DNA of 64,000 bases from Dichomitus squalens LYAD-421 SS1 (taxonomy: Eukaryota > Basidiomycota > Agaricomycetes > Polyporales > Polyporaceae): positions 1,899,273 through 1,963,272 of the forward strand of contig NW_006766884.1 in assembly GCF_000275845.1 (NCBI RefSeq). Direction: 5' to 3'. This document shows, piece by piece, positions 56,709-64,000 of this stretch (positions within the stretch are counted from its first letter, which is position 1; each line of letters opens with the position of its first letter). The position numbers and the translations under genes are program-made. The notes under the pieces were generated by a model, which was not told where the DNA came from, ran no database searches, and saw only the letters and a list, made by a program, of their open reading frames with translations.

Positions 56709-57636
56709 ATGTCCATGTTCATTTGCGCCATATGCCTCGACACGGTCCACAACAGGATACCTATGTCGACCTTGTGCGGACACATCTTCTGTTCTGAATG
56801 TGCAGTGTCCCACTTCGCACAGACTCGCCCGATCTGCCCCACCTGCCGCAGGCCACAGGCCTTCGAGCAGCTGATCCGTCTCTATCCTGAATATGGCCAC
56901 GCGTTAAACGACGCCGCCGACATGCCACAGCCACAAATATCTCAAATACCACAGCCGCCCTCAACATATCCGTATAACCCACAACCGAATACTCCAACTC
57001 AGCCACCTCAGCCCTCCACACCTTTTCGCACCCCTCCTCCTGATGTCGCTTTACTACGCATCTCTCTTCGACACTCAGCGCACTTTCCCTGGACACAGGC
57101 GGGGATCCCGCCGACGACCGACAAGGATCGGTCGCCGCTCTTCCTTGGAATCGCTGACTTCAGAGATGGCATGCATCCCTGCAAGATCAGGCCCAGCAAC
57201 TATCCCATGCTTTGGGTTTCCTATGGGGGGAAAGAATACCCATATCGCGGGGTGGGTTTCCTCCTCCCATTTGATCCCACCACGATGGAGTGGGTCCCGG
57301 CGGCCGACGGGCGAATCCCCAGCGGGAGGCGCCCTGTCGAAGGCGGATATGAGCGCATCGGAGGGCAGAAGCTCTACCATGCTCTTGCTGTGGTGGAAGG
57401 CGTGAAAACACCAGGAAAGACTGGTGAACATATTGTGAGCTTTCAGCTGTCTGTCCTCGTAAGAGCTCGGAACGGAGCGCTGACTGAGCTGGGTGTACAG
57501 AAGGGGGCCAACGTGTCGTTTGCCGACCGCGAGCATCACGTTCGCAACTATGAGATATTGTGAGCGGCCGTCTGCGAGACATCAATTGCGCACTACATGC
57601 TAATCGCAAGCTCGCAGGTGTTGGCGCGATTGCTGA
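56709..57636 (+). CDS. RING finger fused to a DM9/DUF3421 lectin-like domain (copy 1)
   Basis: Exons 56709-57434, 57501-57559 and 57618-57636 give 267 residues. RING ligands: Cys6, Cys9, Cys23, His25, Cys28, Cys31, Cys43, Cys46 (CAICLDTVHN, TLCGHIFCSEC, CPTCRR), then QLIRLYPEYGH. A Pro/Gln-rich linker (about 75-115) leads to the C-terminal domain. Its motifs are SPLFLGIADFRDGMHPCKIR, WVSYGGKEYPYRGVGFLLPF, TMEWVPAADGRIPSGRRPVE, GGYERIGGQKLYHALAVVEG and ANVSFADREHHVRNYEIL, ending CWRDC. This is the DM9 repeat (DUF3421) fold; DM9 proteins include the mannose-binding oyster lectin CGL1. The final Cys-Trp is reached only through a 19-base last exon. Joined to a RING this predicts an E3 ligase with a glycan-type sensor; function is inference. 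Start chosen at the ATG six bases before the MF of MFICAIC. Confidence 0.88.
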
Positions 57637-58004
57637 GCGCCTCGTTACGTGGCGCTAACCTACACCCCGACGATGCGCATTCTACGGCACTGCTGCCATA
57701 GCTAAACACGAAGGAAGCCGCCTCATCCAGCGATCGCGTGGACGTCGATGGCCCCTAGTCCGTCTACTCGCAAGCACCTTGCTTGTCGCCCCATAATTGT
57801 CTGACGATCTCTCGTCACCTGCCTCAGTCTTGACTCCATTCCTGACATATGGCTTGCATGTTTCGCACATTGAAGAAGGAGCTTGAAGTGTCGGCCACCG
57901 GATTCTTCAGTTATGCAATCTCTTGATGCAATCATGTCTTGCCGTCTCGCTCATTGTGCTTGAATAGTATAGGCTGTACTCTCCTCCTACTGCGTGGTTC
58001 GTGA
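57637..58004. other. Intergenic spacer
   Basis: About 370 bases after the first RING-DM9 gene with no supported gene; open frames are short and interrupted. Confidence 0.45.
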
Positions 58005-58570
58005 CATTGTGGAAGCAGCTTCTTCTGTCAACAGAAACGGACACTAAAAATAAGGAGACACTATGCAGAAGCTTATGGACACCATCAAGGGTCTTTCTCG
58101 GACGCGCAGACGATCGAGAAGATTGAGAGGACACTTGCGGATTGTTCTCTCATCTCGGTCAGAGATGGAAGCTTATCGATGGGTGCAATATATAAATTGC
58201 TTCCTGACGAGGTATGTTTACTTTGGGCTGTGGCTGCATGCGGTTAACGTACTCGTTACACAATGACTGCCAGTTCAGAGGGCCGGACGTGTGGACCTCC
58301 TTCGACTTCCAAGCTGAGGACCCTGCAAAGCCCATTCAAAGCAAGAGCCACCTCAAGGCGAATGCACGTAAAGGCTCCGCCTTCTTCGTTCATTTCCGGT
58401 CCTTCGATCTTGGGCGCGGAGTCTGTGCTGTTCACGAGAACGTTTCTTGTCTATCGCAGAAGCATTCTTCATACGAACGTCAGTTCCTAGAGAGAAGTCA
58501 GGTGTGCGAAGACCAATCATGCCCTTCCCCATCTTGTTCCTCCAATCGCATGAAAGACTCCAGCCGCTAG
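58005..58570 (+). CDS. Unknown gene or gene remnant, two exons seen
   Basis: Not recognised. An open frame ending in EKIERTLADCSLISVRDGSL and MGAIYKLLPDE reaches a GTATGT donor at 58212. A 62-base intron ends in CCAG at 58273. In the same phase follows FRGPDVWTSFDFQAEDPAKP and then KSHLKANARKGSAFFVHFRS, with a stop at 58570. Balanced composition, codon use and a typical intron argue that this is or was coding. No ATG lies in frame after the stop at 58002, so a 5' exon is missing or the gene is decayed. The Cys/Ser-rich last 40 residues look less protein-like and may lie beyond a further undetected donor. It sits between two RING-DM9 genes and has no RING itself. Coordinates cover the visible open parts only. 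Confidence 0.4.
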
Positions 58571-58694
58571 AGATGGGCGAGCCTGCGTGGGCCGGAGCTT
58601 CGAGGTCAAGGGTTAGCAGCCTAGCAGTACAACATACATAAACCCCTGACTCTGATATTCCTCTCTTTCACCCCCTATCAATAACGCACCGGTG

Positions 58695-59568
58695 ATGTCC
58701 TCGCTCATCTGTTCCATCTGTCTCGACACGCTGGAGATCAAGAAACCCATGTCGACCACTTGCGGGCACACTTCTGTTCTGATTGTTTGACATCTCACTT
58801 CGACCAGACGCCTCCGATTCTGTGCCCAATCTGTCGCAGGCCGCAAGCCGTCGACCAAGTCGTCCGCCTGTTTCCCGTGTACGGGCACGAATGGAACGAC
58901 GGGAAGAATCCTCCTACTCCCCAGTCCGACATCTCCCCAACACCGCGGCAATCGGCGCGCGTGCTCAATCCGAGTCATCCTGATGCCTCCTTGCTTCGCA
59001 TCTCTCTTGATTCGGCAACCTTTCCCTGGACACGTGTCGGGATCGTGCCAACGACAGACAAGGACGGATCCCCGCTCTTCCTTGGGGTCGCTGCCTTCGA
59101 AGATGGCATGCATCCCTGCAAGATTCAACCTAACAGCTACCCCACAAGCTTGGTTTCGTATGACGGTAGGGAGTACATGCATCGGGGGGAGGCGTATATC
59201 CTTCCCTTCGACCCTACAAGGATGGAATGGGTCCACATGGCTCATCGCCGGTTTCCGCTTGGAAGGCGCCCTGTCGAGGGCGGATATGAGCGTGGTGGCT
59301 TGAAAAAGCTATACCACTCGCTCGCCGTAGTCGAAGGATTCAAGATCCCTGGTAAGACCGGGGCGCATATCGTGAGTTTATACCACGCGTCCGTGAGCTG
59401 AATAGAGCGCCGCTGACTTTGTTGCTTTACAGGATGGGGCTAATGTGTCATTTGAAGGTCGTGAGCTCCACATTGATGATTACGAATTTTGTGAGCATCC
59501 ACGGACTTCCCAAATACTTGTATTTATGTGATATTCAATCTATCGTTCACAGATGCTGGCGCGACTGA
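58695..59568 (+). pseudogene. RING-DM9 gene with two single-base frameshifts (copy 2)
   Basis: Close paralogue of copy 1. The ATG at 58695 begins CSICLDTLEIKKPMSTTCGH, but one base is missing just after Gly-His (near 58772), so the frame as read stops at 58790. The other frame continues the RING at once: FCSDCLTSHF, CPICRRPQ, then VVRLFPVYGHEWND. The DM9 domain follows to 59371 (SPLFLGVAAFEDGMHPCKIQ, EWVHMAHRRFPLGRRPVEGG), then 59433-59490 (GANVSFEGRELHIDDYE) and 59553-59568 (CWRD and stop). At the end of the second exon GAATTTT also lacks one base relative to the pattern E-I-L that joins to CW. Zinc ligands and DM9 motifs are otherwise intact and divergence is low, so decay is recent or the bases are assembly errors at homopolymers. 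Confidence 0.75.
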
Positions 59569-60474
59569 ACGTTGTTTACTGGTGTGTCACAGATATGCTC
59601 TCACAACACAAGCACAGTCACGCTAGGTAGATGACGATATACCAGGGAATTTGATCAAGTCGTTACTAGGTCGCTGGACATTTCAGAGAGACGTCCGATG
59701 ACTCAGGAGGCCCGAGCAGTGTGCGTGGCTTATTCGTCGAGGCCCTGATGACGATTGCACCTAACACCCCCATCCTTCACCTGCCAACGGACTACCCAAG
59801 CACGTATATTTGTATTGTATTCACATCGCGATGAGAAACGTCTCGAGTCATCTCGTTGGGTTCATTCTAAGATAACGACTGTGGAAAAGACGATGTGACG
59901 ACAATTTGAAGAACTGTCGGATGCATTGCTACCATTTGATGAACAACCATGTGAAAGCCGCATGGCGTGTGGATCGTCGGGCAGACGTAATGCGGATATT
60001 CAAAAACCTTGTTTCAATTAGCTCCCAAAACCACAGAGCTATCACCTGTCTGTTCAGTTTCTGATCTCGAACGTGCGGCCGGAACAACGCCTAGCGACTA
60101 GTTATCAAGGTTCAATCTCTGCTATATGCTTACCGGTCGATTTCTCGGGTTCTGAGTCTTTAGACCAGGCCGTGTGGCGAGCCTTGATCAGGCCATGATA
60201 CCACAACTACAAGCCTTGACCCCTCCGGTCCATCTATATTCTTCGGCGTTGCGGGCCGCCCTTCCAGTTATGAGATTATCACCGCTGTCAATTGTGGACT
60301 CCTCAAGGGTAAAACCAACTTGTGAAGAACTGATGCTTCATATGATCTGCGGCGCGGACAGGCTGCGGCAGGTAGAATGAGTTTAGCATAAGTATAAGAG
60401 ATTGTGCAGTTGGAAGCTGTGCTGCACGAAGCCTCCTTGTACGTCTACCTCTGCTGTCATCTTTGACCTGCCGC
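59569..60474. other. Intergenic region
   Basis: About 900 bases between copies 2 and 3 of the RING-DM9 genes. No gene or remnant recognised; relatively AT-rich and with many stops. Confidence 0.5.
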
Positions 60475-61459
60475 ATGCCCTCTCTCATTTGTAGAATATG
60501 CCTCGAAACGCTACACGAGAAAACCATGGTGACGACGAAATGCGGCCATATTTTCTGTTCTGCCTGCGCGAGCGTCGTCTTCAAGCGGGGTCGCGCACCA
60601 TGTCCCGTATGCCGCAAACCGCACACTCACGGTCAGCTGATCCGACTGTTCCCCGAGTGGGAATCGTCAGAGGACGAGGACGATGGCAAGGACGACAGCG
60701 AGGACGAGTACGAGTACGACAACGACGGAGCTCCAATTCACAGCGACACCAGAGTCGACCATGCGCCCGTTCCTATCCATCCTGCCATCACTCATCCCGA
60801 ACCTGTGCCCGTTCCAGTCCACCCTGTCATCACCCATCCCGAACCTGCGCCCGTCCAATATGTCCCTGATGTCTACGTACCCCTGGGCGACCACTCGGAA
60901 TTCCCATGGCGGCTTGCTGGAGAAGTCCCAGCATGGGATGGGGACGGGACACCTCTCTACCTCGGCACCACGCTGTTTAATGGCGGCTGGCACCCCTGCA
61001 AGATCATGCCGTACAATTCCATTAAGGCGAGGGTCTCCTATGGAGGGAAGGAGTACGAGAACATAGGGATCTGCCATCTTCTCCCCTTCAACGCTGCGAC
61101 AATGGAATGGGTCCCGACGAGTTGTGGTCTTCTGCCGTACGGAAGGCGCGCCATAGAAGGAGGATACGAAGAGATAGGCGGAGAGATGTTCTACCATGCG
61201 CTGGCTGTGGTGGCCGGAGTGAAAGTCCCAGGAAAAGCTGGTCCTCACCTTGTAAGTGGCGTCGAACTTTGATCGAGCAATGCTCAGCATGGTGACTGTT
61301 CCGCTTATGGGTAGACCTGTGGCGCGAGTGTACCATACGCTAATAAGGAATATATTGTTCCTCACTATTTCATCCTGTGAGTTTACGCTCAGAGTCAGCG
61401 TCATAACGAGTCTCCGGCCTGGTACTCACATTTTCATCAGATGTTGGCGAGATTGCTAG
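60475..61459 (+). CDS. RING finger fused to a DM9/DUF3421 lectin-like domain (copy 3)
   Basis: Exons 60475-61251, 61315-61376 and 61441-61459 give 285 residues. RING ligands have the same numbering as copy 1 (Cys6, 9, 23, His25, Cys28, 31, 43, 46): CRICLETLHE, TKCGHIFCSAC, CPVCRKP, then QLIRLFPEWESSEDEDD. The linker is very acidic and then contains an imperfect repeat PVPIHPAITHPEP / PVPVHPVITHPEP. DM9 motifs: TPLYLGTTLFNGGWHPCKIM, RVSYGGKEYENIGICHLLPF, EWVPTSCGLLPYGRRAIEGG, EMFYHALAVVAGVKVPGKAG, then CGASVPYANKEYIVPHYFIL and CWRDC. The domain is more diverged than copies 1 and 2 but the splice pattern, including the 19-base last exon, is the same. Predicted E3 ligase with lectin-like recognition domain; the substrate is unknown. 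Confidence 0.87.
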
Positions 61460-62877
61460 ACCGCCTGTATTAGTCCCCAACTCGTATCGCCTGTAGAATT
61501 CTGTGTCTGCGAAGATCAATACAAGCAAGATCGGACGGACAATGATCCAAAAGAGCAAAAACCTGATCGCGAAAAGGCGGCATCAACATAAAGCCACCAC
61601 GCTGAGCCTTGGTGGGCTCCCTGCGCTAGGAACCGATCCATGTCTGCTGTGGCTATGAATTACAGTCTCACAACGGCACGCCTCTGCCGAGGTGGTGGCG
61701 TTCGGAAATGAGTGCCGCAGGCTTAGGGTCCCATTGACAGCAGGTCTGGCTGGGACGAGCTGTCCGCTCGTCTGCAAGGCCGAAGGAAATCGAACAGGAC
61801 GAAGTCACCAGACCATCTGGCTCGGCGCTGTGAGCCCTTCAGCCTGATCGAGGATGTGATCTTATTCACTGGTGAAGGTCTCCATAGCATGAAGAACAGA
61901 GAGATCGAGCTGCGCGTGAGCTGCGACAGCGGTCTGCCTTCGTTCGAGCGTGGTATAAGCTGCGACTGAGATTACTATTTGTCGACGATCCACGCTTCTC
62001 ATACAGGCTCGGAGAACGCCGTCCCGTCCGCTCATATTTTTGAGCTCCGCATAAGGCCCCGCTCTGAATTTAGCGCCGGAGCAACGACGTTTGCTCCGGC
62101 CGCGGAATGGAAGCCAAGCGTAGGCAGCTACTAAGTAAGGTGGGCACAGCTGACTTCACAAAGGTTTTGTTTAGGTCTCAACTTCCTTGTGTGAACCGTA
62201 CGATGGGCTCATGGCTTCAGTAGAGCTCATAGCGTGTACGGCGATGAAGAAGGGATATCCAGAGTAGTACAGCCGTGCAACGTGACCTCCATCAATTCCG
62301 GCCTACTAGGGAGCGATACTGGCCGTTGGAAGCAGAGCATGGCTGCACGCAGCGGTGCTCGTGAACATGATCGTAGGCAGCCACTGAGGAATGTCCGTCG
62401 TGCCTCTCCCAACACGCGTTTCATATGATGTCAAGCTCAGTTTCGGGGAGGTTCGGGTCTAGTAGCATCTACGCTCGCTTCAACTTACGCCCACAATACA
62501 GAGTCCGGCAGACATGTGGCAAATAATGATCTCCTCACAGTCAGGACAAGTACCCGCTGAAGGTTACTTCCCGTCGCTGAACTCCATGTCTGATGATTTA
62601 GATAACCGGTGGTATACTTCCCGCTTCGACTACCCCGGTACCCTAGGGTTCAGGGAGACAGCGGAGGGCTGTCCAGATAAAAGGCATCTTTCACCGGACC
62701 GACTTGCCAGATACTAGTCTTCGACCGGAACGTGCTTACGCAAGATGCACGCCGACAGGCACATGTTCAGGAAGTCGTTGCATGGCATGGTGCCATACAG
62801 TGCCGCGGTACCGCAGCACCTCGCACTCAGTTCTCATTTGACCTCCTCGCTCACGTCTGGTTCCTCAAACCCTCTCA
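61460..62877. other. Intergenic region
   Basis: About 1.4 kb between RING-DM9 copy 3 and the last RING gene. No open frame with recognisable content on either strand, and no DM9 remnant seen. Confidence 0.5.
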
Positions 62878-63522
62878 ATGGCCACCATCATCTGCAGAGT
62901 CTGTCTCGAGGCGCTCCAGGACAAGACCGTGGTCTCCACTCAATGCGGCCACCTCTTCTGCTCTGAATGCGCGGGTTCAGTCTTCTCCTACATACCGACC
63001 CCTTGCCCCATCTGCCGCAAACCGCAGTCTAGCCATTCGCTCATACGCCTGTTCCCTGAGTGGGAAACCCCCTCCGAGACCGTAACGAATACTGTTCTCG
63101 GCCAGCCGGCCGCTCGTAACGTCTCGAGTCCTTTGGAGACGCCCCACGTCGTCAGCCGTTTGGACTCGGACTCGTCCACAAGCAGCACAGCGTTTCAACC
63201 GATGAGTACAGCATCTCGACCTAGGCGTCGCGGACTCATGGAAGACGTATCAGGTACTGTTGATCCTGAGGCTCCGATCAGTACGGCGTTTCGTCCTAGG
63301 CGTGGCGTACCCATCCAATTGCCTACTGCTCGACGTAGCGTAAGCCACACGACCAGGTCACCCCCTTCCCCTTCCGACCTTCGCAGAACAGCACGGGGCT
63401 TGAATGCCGTGTACGTTGCTCGAGGGCCCCAGGTCACCCCGCCGGTCGCGGTAGTCGCAGTACAACGGGCACCTCCCGTGACCCTGAGATCACGGTCGAT
63501 GGCCATAGCCTTCGCACTGTAA
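62878..63522 (+). CDS. RING finger protein with repetitive Arg/Ser/Pro-rich tail
   Basis: Single-exon frame of 214 residues. RING ligands at Cys6, 9, 23, His25, Cys28, 31, 43, 46 (CRVCLEALQD, TQCGHLFCSEC, CPICRKP), exactly the spacing of the RING-DM9 genes. It is followed by HSLIRLFPEWETPSETV, the motif shared by all five genes. There is no DM9 domain. The tail is low-complexity with related units STAFQP, STASRPRRRG and STAFRPRRGVP; the DNA of two of them (63207-63232 and 63279-63304) is nearly the same. The ATG at 62878 aligns with the other family starts. It may be a family member that lost or never had a recognition domain, or part of a gene with a further 3' exon not found. Confidence 0.8.
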   Translation: MATIICRVCLEALQDKTVVSTQCGHLFCSECAGSVFSYIPTPCPICRKPQSSHSLIRLFPEWETPSETVTNTVLGQPAARNVSSPLETPHVVSRLDSDSSTSSTAFQPMSTASRPRRRGLMEDVSGTVDPEAPISTAFRPRRGVPIQLPTARRSVSHTTRSPPSPSDLRRTARGLNAVYVARGPQVTPPVAVVAVQRAPPVTLRSRSMAIAFAL

Positions 63523-64000
63523 GATCCTGGCTTCTCACCGTGTTCTCGACATTGCTGATAAAACGCAGCGATCTTGATATCTCCCTTTCCAGGACACCAA
63601 GAGCACGGTAATCAGAGTCTACGTTCTGTCAGTGCCCCAATGTGACGATACTTCCTTGAAAATCACGCTAACCTCTCTTGAAATAGGATTACCTATGTAT
63701 TCGACATAGGAACGTGAACGTATGGTCGTGCGTCATGCGCGTGCAGTGGCCATTTATTATGACAATATGTCGTGGCAATATGTCTCTTGACTGTGTACAC
63801 CTTTTTCCCGTGTCTACGACGTGATCCCTGACAGCATCTGAGCTGGAATGTTTGACCCTATGGTATATACTAGGTCTTGTCCAAAGCGTTCGCATCACCC
63901 AGAATTATGTGGATTATTTATTCGAAATGATGTCAGAATTTACATGTCCTGTATGCTTCTCTCTTAGCACGCATATTGCGAGTGTAGTTGATATGAATAC
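63523..64000. other. Right edge, no supported gene
   Basis: 478 bases, 3' flank of the last RING gene. Short open frames only. Confidence 0.5.

Noticed and set aside
1..64000. tRNA, rRNA and CRISPR arrays
   Set aside because: I looked for B-box-like GGTTCGANTCC sequences with matching acceptor stems and for regularly spaced repeats and found none convincing; CRISPR is not expected in a fungal nuclear genome.

Overview
The window is nuclear DNA of a filamentous basidiomycete, most likely an agaricomycete. Genes are broken by many introns of about 50-65 bases with GTRNGT donors, exons are GC-rich, and the gene content is fungal: Gti1/Pac2, GID7, cupredoxin, Kre9-like and F-box genes. One run of N (27960-28207) marks a scaffold gap. 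Exon coordinates were worked out by hand from splice signals, reading phase and conserved family motifs. In most genes the exon lengths close in frame.  Left part (1-14.5 kb), mostly housekeeping: the 5' end of an external NADH dehydrogenase (runs off the left edge), a GPI-type cupredoxin, the mitochondrial translation GTPase GUF1 (20 exons), divergent splicing factor Cwf18, a WOPR-domain regulator and Elongin A. After a gene-poor stretch with a possible RNase H relic comes GID7/WDR26 (19.1-22.5 kb), a ubiquitin-ligase subunit.  Middle (22.5-40.6 kb), gene-poor: it holds inverted repeats, a 515-bp sequence present almost identically on both sides of the N gap, one protein with an Ecl1-like cysteine motif (29.9-31.4 kb), and a long hairpin-forming repeat at 37.1 kb.  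Right part (40.6-64 kb): VPS54 (GARP tether) and a divergent metaxin/Sam37 gene, a secreted Kre9-like Ser/Thr-rich protein and an F-box protein with a late frameshift. From 49.9 kb to 63.5 kb lies a dense cluster of eight RING-finger genes. Three on the minus strand are tandem paralogues joining N-terminal C2H2-like fingers to a C-terminal RING. BRX1, a ribosome assembly gene, sits in the middle. Five on the plus strand start with the same RING followed by an LIRLFPEW-type motif but carry different tails: a coiled coil, a DM9/DUF3421 lectin-like domain (three genes, one frameshifted), or a repetitive low-complexity tail.  The RING cluster is the best candidate for an undescribed system. It looks like a locally expanding set of ubiquitin ligases whose recognition modules have been exchanged, including an E3-lectin fusion that could recognise glycans or microbial surfaces. 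That function is inference; the domain layout is read from the sequence.
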